A stretch of 14,114 nt of DNA from JBHIDQ01 sp046760155 (GCA_046760155.1 JBHIDQ010000038.1:1-14114), one strand, 5' to 3'; positions 7,918-14,050 are shown, counted from the stretch's first letter. Translations and numbers: made by a program. Notes: generated by a model from the letters alone, not told the origin.

Positions 7918-7941
7918 AAATTTTTTGAGAAAGACTTAAAT
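7913..7941 (+). promoter_or_regulatory. Sigma70-type promoter of the M29/NicX-like gene
   Basis: A perfect -35 TTGACA (7913-7918), a 17-base spacer, then TTAAAT (7936-7941, 4 of 6). Transcription would start near 7948, giving a leader of about 86 bases before ATG 8034. An A/T-rich stretch surrounds the -10. Confidence 0.6.
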
Positions 7942-8033
7942 TAAAAATCACTATCCTTCACGACCATTTCCTTTACTTGAGTTTCCAATGGTTTGCCAGC
8001 ACAAGTAAAAAATTTCAGGAGGTAAAGAAATTT

Positions 8034-9029
8034 ATGGAAAACATGCATGAGGAAATATTGACGCAGAAAAGAGCCCATACCATTATAGACCTGGCAGAAG
8101 TCAAAAAAGGAGAGAAAGTCCTCATATTATGTGATTTCACTACTGCTGAAGTTGGCAGATTGCTTGCCTCACAGGTTTACAATATAGATGCTCTACCCAT
8201 TTTAACCATAATACCCGTATTGAAGGGACATGGCGACTCGGCACCTAAGCCTGTTGAAGAGATGGCTATGAATGTAGACGTGATCATCGCTCCCATGAAA
8301 TACAACATTGCTCACAGTCCACTGCGCACCGAGGCGTTAAAAGCTGGAATCAGATTGATGACGCCTTCTGACATACTGGATAGTTTAGCCAAGGGATTCT
8401 TTGATGCCGATTATTACGCAATGAGAGACAAAACTATAAAAATGGCCGAACTCTTGACCAAAGCCAAGACAGCGAAAGTAACCACTGCCAAGGGAACTGA
8501 TATTACCATGAGTATAGCGGGCAGAGAAGGGGTCCCGTTAACCGGGTTCTGTCAGAAAGGAAGGCTCGCTGCCCCACCCGGCATGGAGGCGTTATGCTGT
8601 CCAGTTGAAGGAACGGCGGAAGGCAAATTTGTTTGCGATGTAAGCGTTCAGGGTTTACCACCCGAATTGGACATTTACGAACGGTTACTGGATGAGCCAA
8701 TTGAGTTTATAGTTCATCAGGGGTTGGTCAAAGATATAAAGGGCGGAAAGGAAGCTAAGGAACTTGAAGAATATTTAAGAAGGATGAAAGACCCAACCGT
8801 TTACAATATTGCCGAATTAGGTATTGGCACCAATTCCGCACTCACAAAATGGTATGGTACGATGTTGGATGAAGCTCTCCAAGGTGGGCTTCATATCGGT
8901 TTAGGGGACAACGTGTGTTTTCCGGGAGGTAAAGTTGAATCTAGCGGACACTTCGACCCGGTCATATCAAACGTGACATTGGAACTGGATGGTAAAGTTG
9001 TAATTAAGGATGGCAAGCACCTGATTTAA
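8034..9029 (+). CDS. M29 aminopeptidase / NicX-like metalloenzyme (COG2309 type)
   Basis: A 331-residue protein. I chose ATG 8034 because AGGAGGT at 8017-8023 sits ten bases upstream; the frame is open back to TTG 7977, but that start lacks a ribosome site. The sequence has features of the superfamily that joins thermophilic M29 aminopeptidases and 2,5-dihydroxypyridine dioxygenase NicX: an Asp/Glu-rich N-terminal Rossmann-like half, E192 in PVEGTAEG, E261 in AELGIGTN, H287 in LHIGLGDN, and H306-x-D308 in SGHFDPVI. These are the likely metal ligands. At 331 residues it is closer in length to NicX-like proteins than to AmpT or AmpS (about 400). The substrate, peptide or ring compound, cannot be told apart from sequence alone. 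Its neighbours are an M20 peptidase and an MFS transporter, compatible with either small-molecule amide or peptide catabolism. Confidence 0.8.
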   Translation: MENMHEEILTQKRAHTIIDLAEVKKGEKVLILCDFTTAEVGRLLASQVYNIDALPILTIIPVLKGHGDSAPKPVEEMAMNVDVIIAPMKYNIAHSPLRTEALKAGIRLMTPSDILDSLAKGFFDADYYAMRDKTIKMAELLTKAKTAKVTTAKGTDITMSIAGREGVPLTGFCQKGRLAAPPGMEALCCPVEGTAEGKFVCDVSVQGLPPELDIYERLLDEPIEFIVHQGLVKDIKGGKEAKELEEYLRRMKDPTVYNIAELGIGTNSALTKWYGTMLDEALQGGLHIGLGDNVCFPGGKVESSGHFDPVISNVTLELDGKVVIKDGKHLI

Positions 9030-9033
9030 AAGG

Positions 9034-10407
9034 TTATTGCTTGAGTTTTCCTCTGGCCAGTGAGGCAAATATACCGGCGAAACAGAGAGAAGTAAAAATT
9101 ATGAAGGCTATCTTCATACTTATTAAGAAGGACGGATAGTATTCCGGCGTGATTTCTACCCTACCCATGTAGGTAGCAAATATCAACATAGTTATTCCCA
9201 TGCTGAGAGTCATACCAATCTGTCTCATTGTTGCTAGCGTTGCCGAAGCTACGCCGTAAGACCTCTTATTAACCGAGCTCATGACGGCATTTGTATTTGG
9301 AGATGAAAAAAGAGCAAATCCGAAACCCAGGGTGATTAAACTGACTAAAATGAACTCCATTGTTGTCTTCTGGTCAAGTAAAGTGAAAAGACCGAGTCCC
9401 ACCGTCGTCAGTCCCATCCCCGATGAGGCCAGAATTCGTGGTTCGATTTTGTCGGAAAGCCTGCCCGCAATCGGCGAAAATACCGCCTGTATGGCAGGCA
9501 TGGAAACTAAAATTAGCCCGGCATTTTGGGGACTGAGTCCTTTTGTATGCTGTAGGTAAAGGCTTAGGAGGAAAGCGACCGCAAACGTCGCACTGTAGTT
9601 AATCAACGCTGCCAGGTTGGAGAAAGCGAAGACGGCATTTTTTCTGAATAGGTCCATATGTAAAACGGGACTCGCTGTTTTCCTTTCCCACCAAATGAAT
9701 ATTAAAATCCCCGAAATGCCAATGAGAATGACAAATATACCCCACCTTGCTGGTAGCAGGGAAAGGCCATACACTGTCGCTATAATTGCCAGACCGTAAA
9801 TCATAGAACCACCAAGGTCGAATTTCTCCCCTTTTGCCTCAGCCCACTCTCCTTTAAGTTTCCAGAAAATAGCAGCAATAATTATTAAACCTAGAGGCAC
9901 ATTGGCCAGAAAAATGCTTCTCCAGCCAAAATATTGTGTTAAAATCCCTCCCAGAAAAGGACCAAGAGAAAGCCCGAGATAAACAGCGGCCACATTTATT
10001 CCCAGGGCTCTACCTCGCTCTCCTGCCGGGAACACCGAGGTTAGAATCGCCACCCCGGTACCAAAGACCATGGAACCACCCATTCCCTGCAAAACTCGAC
10101 AGGAGATAAGCATAACCACTGAATTTGACATCGCAGATAGGAATGACGAAATAGTATAAATAATTATTCCCAACGTGAAGATTCTCTTCCTGCCGTAGAT
10201 GTCGGCTATTCTTCCGAAGGGAACCAGAAAAACTGCCGCCGCTAGAAGATATGAGGTAGCGACCCAACTTAATAAAACGGCATCTAGAGCAAATTCTTTC
10301 CCAATCGAGGGAATAGCAATGTTAATGGAAGACCCCATAAACGGGGCCAGAAAAGAGCCCATTGTGGCCACAAGGAGTACTGTTCTTTTGCTTACGTTAC
10401 TATTCAT
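9034..10407 (-). CDS. MFS transporter, DHA2 (14-helix drug/proton antiporter) type
   Basis: A 457-residue polytopic protein. The start MNSNVSKRTV at 10407 is preferred; a longer frame to 10500 adds 31 hydrophilic residues with no conserved content. Signature motifs are motif A GRIADIYGRKRIF (about residues 65-77), a motif-C-like GLSLGPFLGG and the DHA2-style loop GWRSIFLANVPLGL before helix 6, then a second half beginning after the WWERKTASPVLHMDLF loop. These match the EmrB/QacA drug:H+ antiporter-2 group. The substrate is unknown. Its stop is four bases from the stop of the convergent M29-like gene, with no terminator between, so transcripts probably overlap. No Shine-Dalgarno is evident before the ATG, so the start is less certain than the identity. 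Confidence 0.88.
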   Translation of the reverse strand: MNSNVSKRTVLLVATMGSFLAPFMGSSINIAIPSIGKEFALDAVLLSWVATSYLLAAAVFLVPFGRIADIYGRKRIFTLGIIIYTISSFLSAMSNSVVMLISCRVLQGMGGSMVFGTGVAILTSVFPAGERGRALGINVAAVYLGLSLGPFLGGILTQYFGWRSIFLANVPLGLIIIAAIFWKLKGEWAEAKGEKFDLGGSMIYGLAIIATVYGLSLLPARWGIFVILIGISGILIFIWWERKTASPVLHMDLFRKNAVFAFSNLAALINYSATFAVAFLLSLYLQHTKGLSPQNAGLILVSMPAIQAVFSPIAGRLSDKIEPRILASSGMGLTTVGLGLFTLLDQKTTMEFILVSLITLGFGFALFSSPNTNAVMSSVNKRSYGVASATLATMRQIGMTLSMGITMLIFATYMGRVEITPEYYPSFLISMKIAFIIFTSLCFAGIFASLARGKLKQ

Positions 10408-10508
10408 AACAGCCAAAGTGATTAAAGGAATTTTAGCATATCGGCGGGTGGAATGTAGTTGCGATGTTGGGGGCAGGTCGGCGGATATAAAGAAAAACAC
10501 CGTATTAG

Positions 10509-10537
10509 TTGGGATTCAATGGTAATGATGTTACAAT
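10509..10537 (+). promoter_or_regulatory. Sigma70-type promoter of the HD-domain gene
   Basis: TTGGGA (10509-10514), a 17-base spacer, and TACAAT (10532-10537, 5 of 6). The predicted start of transcription is near 10544, with a leader of about 47 bases to ATG 10591. Confidence 0.55.
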
Positions 10538-10590
10538 AGGTTAACGCGTTTAAAGATATGAAAAATAATTTAAAGTAAAGGAGCGATAAG

Positions 10591-11157
10591 ATGACAGAAT
10601 ATGTACCTGTATACGATGAAGCGCTATCTATTCTTAAGGAATTTGTTAAAAGCGATAGCCTATTGAAACATTCCTATTCGGTTGAAGGGGTGATGCGTCA
10701 CATGGCACGTAAGATGGGCGGGGAGGAGGAGAAATGGGCCATCGTTGGACTGATACACGATGTAGACTATGAAATGTTTCCGGAGCAGCATTGTGAGAAA
10801 GCACGGGAGATATTACGTGAAAGAGATTGGCCGGAAGAATATGTGCGTGCTGTTGCTTCCCACGGCTGGGGTATATGTAATGATATAGAGCCACAGACCG
10901 ACCTCGAAAAGGTGCTATATGCCATTGAAGAGTTAACCGGACTTATTACCGCAGTGGCTATAATTCGACCTTCAAGAAGTGTCAAGGATTTAGAAGCCAA
11001 ATCAGTAATGAAGAAATGGAAAGATAAGTCATTTGCCGCTGGTGTAAATCGCTCCGTGATTGAAAAAGGGGCGGCAATGTTGGGCGTAGAGTTAAAAGAC
11101 TTGGTTGCTGATGTAATTCTGGGTATGCGCGAAGTGGCTGACCGGATAGGATTATGA
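10591..11157 (+). CDS. HD-domain metal-dependent hydrolase
   Basis: A 188-residue single-domain HD protein with the metal ligands in order: H27 in LKHSYSVEG, H56-D57 in GLIHDVDYE and H91 in ASHGWG, plus a helix carrying ELTGLI that is characteristic of this uncharacterised bacterial HD subfamily (usual length about 185). Family members are phosphohydrolases, but the substrate is unknown. It has a clear ribosome site AAAGGAG (10577-10583) seven bases before ATG and its own promoter. The next gene on the right is on the opposite strand, so it is probably monocistronic. Confidence 0.88.
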   Translation: MTEYVPVYDEALSILKEFVKSDSLLKHSYSVEGVMRHMARKMGGEEEKWAIVGLIHDVDYEMFPEQHCEKAREILRERDWPEEYVRAVASHGWGICNDIEPQTDLEKVLYAIEELTGLITAVAIIRPSRSVKDLEAKSVMKKWKDKSFAAGVNRSVIEKGAAMLGVELKDLVADVILGMREVADRIGL

Positions 11158-11204
11158 GACCAGGGGATGAGCATAACACGAAGTCTTCGATGTTTGTGAA
11201 TATC

Positions 11205-11387
11205 TTAGGCTGTGTGACTTGTGGAAAGGAACTCAGTTAGATCTGTAGGATTAAAAGCAAAAAAGTCGCACACCTGCTTACCTTGAACGTCAATGACCTT
11301 GAGATACTGACCTTCCTTAACGATTACAGCTCCACCATGAGCTCCTGGAATCACCCGTCGCTGTACTAGTTTCCCTAAAGATATCAT
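11205..11387 (-). pseudogene. Truncated DUF1989 (urea carboxylase-associated) protein
   Basis: The 60 residues from ATG 11387 (GGAG about ten bases upstream, within AGGAGAGA at 11395-11402) match only the N-terminal part of the DUF1989 family: VIPGAHGGAVIVKEGQYLKV, then IDVQGKQVCDFFAFNPTDLTEFLSTSHT, where the family has a conserved DFxAFN segment followed by an S-x-HTR motif. The protein stops with TAA immediately after STSHTA. Full-length members are roughly 200 residues, and the 47 bases between this stop and the convergent HD gene cannot hold the rest; no continuation is evident in other frames. The gene looks truncated by deletion, although its ribosome site is intact. A stable short product cannot be excluded. 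Confidence 0.75.
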
Positions 11388-11430
11388 TTGGTTATCTCTC
11401 CTAACAGTAAACTTCAAACTACCAAAAACT

Positions 11431-11470
11431 CAAACCAATCAAATTCCTACCCCCGCAAAAACCGAGGGAA
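11431..11470. repeat. Degenerate intergenic repeat, copy 4
   Basis: Aligned without gaps to copy 3 (13993-14032) it matches at 29 of 40 positions, including CAAACCA, CAAA and TCCTACCC. It lies upstream of the truncated DUF1989 gene. Confidence 0.45.
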
Positions 11471-11502
11471 ACAAATTTCAAATAGTTCTTATGCTACATA
11501 GT

Positions 11503-11775
11503 TTATCGATTGCGCTTCACGAACAGACCGCACCAGCATCGTCCTTCGGTTTTCCAGATGTCTTGAGATTTGAAATTACAGGGACAAATTAACTCCAAGT
11601 CACCTTTCCTAGTCCCGTCTCTTAAGCGGCATGGACAAAGTTTTAATCCGCAATCATTTTCATTGGTCAAAACACCTTCAATAACCATGAAAACATGGTC
11701 TTCATCAGGATTTAACATAAAATCATTCTTTTCGGTAAATTCCTCCCAGGCTTTCTTAATTTCTGCTTTTTTCAT
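11503..11775 (-). CDS. Ferredoxin-thioredoxin reductase catalytic-type [4Fe-4S] protein
   Basis: A 90-residue protein with the FTR catalytic-chain cysteine pattern: C47-P-C49, C64-P-C66 and C80-W-C82, plus C42. By analogy with plant FTR, C47, C64, C66 and C80 would hold a [4Fe-4S] cluster, and C49 with C82 would form the active disulfide. The spacing is CPC-x14-CPC-x13-CxC, against CPC-x16-CPC-x8-CHC in the classical enzyme, so this belongs to a variant branch found in anaerobes. The likely role is electron transfer to a thioredoxin or another disulfide partner. Its ATG overlaps the stop of the upstream rubredoxin-like gene (ATGA), so both are one operon. No variable chain, ferredoxin or thioredoxin gene is in view. 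Confidence 0.88.
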   Translation of the reverse strand: MKKAEIKKAWEEFTEKNDFMLNPDEDHVFMVIEGVLTNENDCGLKLCPCRLRDGTRKGDLELICPCNFKSQDIWKTEGRCWCGLFVKRNR

Positions 11776-11918
11776 AGTTCCATCACAAACCTGGCTTCAG
11801 TTTTATCAATGGCTACGTAAGCATGTCTTACCTGACAAGTAGGGCAAATCTCCGGCGGGGCTATTCCACAGTGTATATCATTGCAAACGGTACAGCGCCA
11901 AATTTTTTTGGCAATCAT
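11772..11918 (-). CDS. Rubredoxin-like small metal-binding protein (48 aa)
   Basis: A 48-codon gene starting ATG 11918 (GAGG a few bases upstream), translating to MIAKKIWRCTVCNDIHCG, then IAPPEICPTCQVRHAYV and a short tail. The two CxxC knuckles (C9/C12 and C24/C27) and the aromatic residue ahead of the first fit the rubrerythrin-type rubredoxin domain, in which APPEICPTC is a hallmark. It binds one Fe (or Zn) and would pass electrons. The stop overlaps the start of the FTR-type gene, implying that the pair acts together as a small redox relay. It is too short for many gene finders. Confidence 0.85.
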   Translation of the reverse strand: MIAKKIWRCTVCNDIHCGIAPPEICPTCQVRHAYVAIDKTEARFVMEL

Positions 11919-11983
11919 TTTCTACCTCACTCAACAAGATATTTATCTTACCTGTATGGTATTTTCCACATCCCTAGCAATAC

Positions 11984-12013
11984 CGAGTCGTTCCTTAGTT
12001 GAGAACCCGCTCG
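11984..12013 (-). terminator. Imperfect hairpin after the CAP lipoprotein gene
   Basis: On the minus strand, CGAG-CG-TTC pairs with GAA-CG-CTCG with small bulges around a nine-base loop, 17 bases past the lipoprotein stop. No U-run follows, so it is a weak terminator candidate at most. Confidence 0.25.
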
Positions 12014-12029
12014 AGTACCAAACTCTCCG

Positions 12030-12812
12030 TTATTGAAAATAATCGGCTACATAGGTAATGTAGAAAATTTCCCCTGACTTATACACGGCGACGGCACCAT
12101 AGTCAATGACCTCGCTAAGAAAATTCCTTTCATATTCTCGATGGTTCTTCCAGACTGTTAATGCGGCATTAGCTATTTCATCTGCCGTGCTATATCCGGT
12201 AGCCCAAAAAATGTCTTGCCAACCGATAGCTTCAGAGTATTCAAGCTGCTTGTTTGTTACCATAGTGCGGCTATTTGCTATTGCCCACTTGTAAATGTTA
12301 TCACCCCACATTAGTTCATCTAAGCCATTATTCTTTCTTTCCTGGTTTACTAATTTGAACACCGCCTGTTCTACATCTTCCTCATTAAATTCCCCCGGTT
12401 CCTCTACAAGAGCGTCATACTGTTCACTCAACTCTTCATATTTATTATTCAATTCTTCATATTCGGTACTCAACTCTTCATACTGAGCCTGCATTGTCTC
12501 AAATGCGCTTTTTACAGGGTCAAATTGTTTATTCAACTCTTCATATTCAGTACTCAATTCATCATACTGAGCCTGCATTGCCTCACGTTCACTCTTTACC
12601 ATATCATGCTGTTTACTCAATTCTTCATACTTAGCCTGCACTAACTCAGCTTCAGTCAATTTGTCTTGTAGTAACGCAAGTTGGCTCTGCATGGCACTTA
12701 GTTCCTCGCTTACCCTATCATACTCTTGCTGCGGTACTGTTGGTGCACAAGAAGGCACACCCAAAAGTGCCATAACCAACAACGTTATTGATAGTAGGAA
12801 GATTTTTCTCAT
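12030..12812 (-). CDS. Lipoprotein with coiled-coil repeats and a CAP/SCP domain
   Basis: A 260-residue exported protein. Residues 1-22 form a lipoprotein-type signal ending GVPSC, with C22 as the likely lipidated residue (Pro at -2 is unusual). Residues 28-137 are a heptad coiled coil built from repeated AMQAQYDELSTEYEEL-type units. Residues 148-258 are a CAP domain: VNQERKNNGLDELMWGDNI, then AIANSRTM, and a terminal GAVAVYKSGEIFYITYVADY strand. The canonical CAP cavity histidines appear to be replaced (Tyr in LEYSE and in the REYERNFL segment), so a zinc-dependent activity is doubtful. The protein probably sits on the outer face of the membrane, held away on a stalk. Start support: AGGAGG at 12822-12827, nine bases before ATG, and a promoter at 12863-12891. 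Confidence 0.85.
   Translation of the reverse strand: MRKIFLLSITLLVMALLGVPSCAPTVPQQEYDRVSEELSAMQSQLALLQDKLTEAELVQAKYEELSKQHDMVKSEREAMQAQYDELSTEYEELNKQFDPVKSAFETMQAQYEELSTEYEELNNKYEELSEQYDALVEEPGEFNEEDVEQAVFKLVNQERKNNGLDELMWGDNIYKWAIANSRTMVTNKQLEYSEAIGWQDIFWATGYSTADEIANAALTVWKNHREYERNFLSEVIDYGAVAVYKSGEIFYITYVADYFQ
12447..12650 (-). repeat. In-frame tandem repeats coding the coiled coil
   Basis: The string TACTGAGCCT recurs at 12481 and 12565, with the variant TACTTAGCCT at 12628; the spacings are 84 and 63 bases (28 and 21 codons, four and three heptads). The units therefore keep the heptad phase. They lie wholly in the lipoprotein gene. Confidence 0.8.
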
Positions 12813-12862
12813 TTTACCTGCCCTCCTAACTCACTAATATTATTAAATCAACCAGTGTGGTA

Positions 12863-12891
12863 ATGTTAAGACCATTAATGCTGATTGTCAA
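12863..12891 (-). promoter_or_regulatory. Sigma70-type promoter of the CAP lipoprotein gene
   Basis: Minus-strand TTGACA (12891-12886), a 17-base spacer, and TAACAT (12868-12863, 4 of 6). Transcription would begin near 12856, 44 bases before ATG. The -35 lies inside the dispersed repeat block starting at 12885. Confidence 0.6.
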
Positions 12892-12976
12892 TAGCCAAAT
12901 CACCCAAACCCTTCTCCGTGACCAAAAGCTAAATGTATCCCGGATGAAGCAATGTTGACTGAAAATGGGGAGAAGG
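12885..12976. repeat. Degenerate intergenic repeat, copy 1
   Basis: It contains TTGTCAATA, CAAATCACCCAAAC (13 of 14 identical to copy 3) and a block GCAATGTTGACTGAAAATGG at 12949 that is shared with copy 2. It is non-coding as far as I can see. Confidence 0.55.
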
Positions 12977-13050
12977 AGTAGGTTGTGAGCATGGTTTGAA
13001 GCTGTACTTATCAGATAGTGAATTGCCAAGGATAATCATATATTGAGTGA

Positions 13051-13202
13051 CTATAATGAAGCGATGACAGCAACTATGCCAATGATTATGAGATATATAC
13101 CGATGATGTACACAATTACTCTCAGTCAGACAAGTATTATTACTCCATGATAACGGTTATTATGCCGCCTACAAGACCGCCTATTGATACTAAGCCACCC
13201 AT
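13051..13202 (-). pseudogene. DUF3096-like tiny membrane protein with frameshift and nonsense codon
   Basis: ATG 13202 with a perfect AGGAGG (13209-13214) starts MGGLVSIGGLVGGIITVIM, then GAG and TAA. Shifting frame by one base after the ATG at 13148-13146 gives VIILV, a TGA at 13128-13126, then LRVIVYIIGIYLIIIG and IVAVIASL to TAG at 13053. The joined product is about 50 residues with two hydrophobic helices and the YIIGIYLIIIG-type second helix of DUF3096 proteins, in which a Trp-Pro-type turn normally precedes the second helix; the TGA falls where Trp (TGG) is expected. So there are two lesions: a lost base and TGG to TGA. It follows the SH3-like gene by 33 bases and was probably in its operon. 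The first 20 codons could still be translated. Confidence 0.65.
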
Positions 13203-13235
13203 TGCTTGCCTCCTGTGAATTCATGTATACGTTTT

Positions 13236-13466
13236 CTATGCTTCTAACTCATCTTCGTGTAAAACAATCTCTTTATAACCATCACCGATTCTTACCGTAT
13301 AAATATAAAAGACCTTGGCGCCTCTTTCTAGACTTATCCAATGGTAATCCGTCACTTCGCCACTCTGACCCGCATACCGTTCTAAATCAGAGTCCCTGGG
13401 AGATAAGCGGTCACCCCGAACTGGTCTTATTACTACTTTCTGTCCTATCTTATATTTGGGAGCCAT
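13236..13466 (-). CDS. Small SH3-like hypothetical protein (76 aa)
   Basis: A 76-residue protein beginning MAPKYKIGQKVVIRPV, with a GQSGEVTDYHWI turn and ending YKEIVLHEDELEA. The KxGxxVxI...GxxGxV pattern and all-beta composition suggest an SH3-like or KOW-like small barrel, but I do not recognise a named family or function. No Cys and no membrane helix. It has a strong promoter (TTGACA-17-TATCAT) but only a weak ribosome site (AAGAG). It lies 33 bases upstream of the broken DUF3096-like gene on the same strand. Confidence 0.72.
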   Translation of the reverse strand: MAPKYKIGQKVVIRPVRGDRLSPRDSDLERYAGQSGEVTDYHWISLERGAKVFYIYTVRIGDGYKEIVLHEDELEA

Positions 13467-13494
13467 TCAATTACTCTTATCAGATTATTGGCGA

Positions 13495-13523
13495 ATGATA
13501 AAACGAAATAAGGTATTTGTCAA
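13495..13523 (-). promoter_or_regulatory. Sigma70-type promoter of the SH3-like gene
   Basis: Minus-strand TTGACA (13523-13518), a 17-base spacer, TATCAT (13500-13495, 5 of 6). Start of transcription would be near 13488, about 22 bases before ATG 13466. As at the CAP gene, the -35 sits in TTGTCAATA of a dispersed repeat. Confidence 0.65.
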
Positions 13524-13580
13524 TACCCTGAACCCAAATATATCCTCTTTTAAGCGATGTTGATTAAAAATGGGGAAGGC
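13517..13580. repeat. Degenerate intergenic repeat, copy 2
   Basis: It shares TTGTCAATA-CC-ACCCAAA and GCGATGTTGATTAAAAATGG (13554 onward) with copy 1, but the spacing between these two blocks is about 27 bases shorter. Confidence 0.5.
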
Positions 13581-13615
13581 ATAATTGTAAGAAACAGCAC
13601 GTATGTTTGGTTACC

Positions 13616-13644
13616 TTGACTAGAGTATGATATCGCAATAGACT
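13616..13644 (+). promoter_or_regulatory. Possible promoter of the EthD-like gene
   Basis: TTGACT (13616-13621), a 17-base spacer, TAGACT (13639-13644, 4 of 6). The leader to ATG 13674 would be about 23 bases. The -10 is moderate only. Confidence 0.4.
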
Positions 13645-13673
13645 TTATTAAAAATTAGAAGGGGGAATATAAC

Positions 13674-13988
13674 ATGATTAAGTATATAGCAATTAGTCGT
13701 CTTAAATCAGGTTATGACCGTGACGAGACTTGGGAACTTTGGCGAACTAAACATGCAACTTGGGCGAAGGATATTCTGCGTCCAGAATTAAAGCAATACA
13801 TTATCCACCGGGTTGTAAAGACCGTTAGCGACAATGATATTTTTGGGGTTGCTGAAATGCTATTTGATGATGTTGACAGTTTTGAACGCGCTTTTAATAG
13901 GATACTCAGTAAAGAACCAGACGAATTTATGCAGCGTTTGCAAAGGGTTGACAGAATATTACTTGAGTACGAAGAAGTTAAGCTATGA
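13674..13988 (+). CDS. EthD-like dimeric alpha/beta-barrel protein
   Basis: A 104-residue protein with the compact ferredoxin-like (dimeric alpha-beta barrel) pattern of EthD/ABM-type proteins: MIKYIAISRLKSGYDRDETW as the first strand plus helix start, ELWRTKHATWAKDIL with the W-x2-KHA motif (family W-x2-xHA), ELKQYIIHRVV as the next strand and EMLFDDVDSFERAFN as the strand and helix that close the fold. Family members range from monooxygenase accessory proteins to stress proteins, so no specific role can be given. The ribosome site AAGGGGGAA lies about ten bases upstream of ATG. It stands alone on the plus strand, facing the minus-strand tRNA. Confidence 0.75.
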   Translation: MIKYIAISRLKSGYDRDETWELWRTKHATWAKDILRPELKQYIIHRVVKTVSDNDIFGVAEMLFDDVDSFERAFNRILSKEPDEFMQRLQRVDRILLEYEEVKL

Positions 13989-13992
13989 ATTG

Positions 13993-14050
13993 CAAACCAC
14001 CCAAACTCCTACCCACGTGAAAACGAAGGATATATCCCGCAAAAGATGGA
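13993..14050. repeat. Degenerate intergenic repeat, copy 3
   Basis: It lies between the EthD-like gene and the tRNA. It has CAAACCACCCAAAC (one mismatch to copy 1), ACGTGA and a palindrome GGATATATCC (14028-14037), with TATCCCG again shared with copy 1. Confidence 0.5.

Noticed and set aside
7977..8033. TTG start at 7977, adding 19 residues to the M29-like protein
   Set aside because: No ribosome site there; AGGAGGT at 8017-8023 points to ATG 8034, and the extra residues look unlike the family.
10408..10500. N-terminal extension of the MFS protein
   Set aside because: The 31 extra residues are not membrane-like or conserved; ATG 10407 gives the usual short N-terminus before helix 1. The ribosome site is weak for either choice.
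11180..11195. Short palindrome CGAAGTCTTCG as terminator of the HD gene
   Set aside because: The loop would be too small for a long stem and no U-run follows on either strand.
12106..12486. Plus-strand open frames opposite the CAP lipoprotein gene
   Set aside because: Low-complexity Ser/Asn/Tyr-rich shadows of the coiled-coil repeats.
12447..12650. CRISPR-like or VNTR array
   Set aside because: The repeats are imperfect, have heptad-multiple periods without unique spacers and lie in the reading frame of the coiled-coil gene.
12921..12985. Remnant of a protein gene in repeat copy 1 (frame reading DEAMLTENGEKE)
   Set aside because: The frame is open for only a few codons, the matching block in copy 2 does not preserve it, and no family could be recognised.
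13126..13128. UGA recoded as Trp genome-wide
   Set aside because: TGA serves as an ordinary stop at several genes here (for example the CcmH, kinase and rubredoxin-like genes), and a frameshift lies nearby, so decay is simpler.
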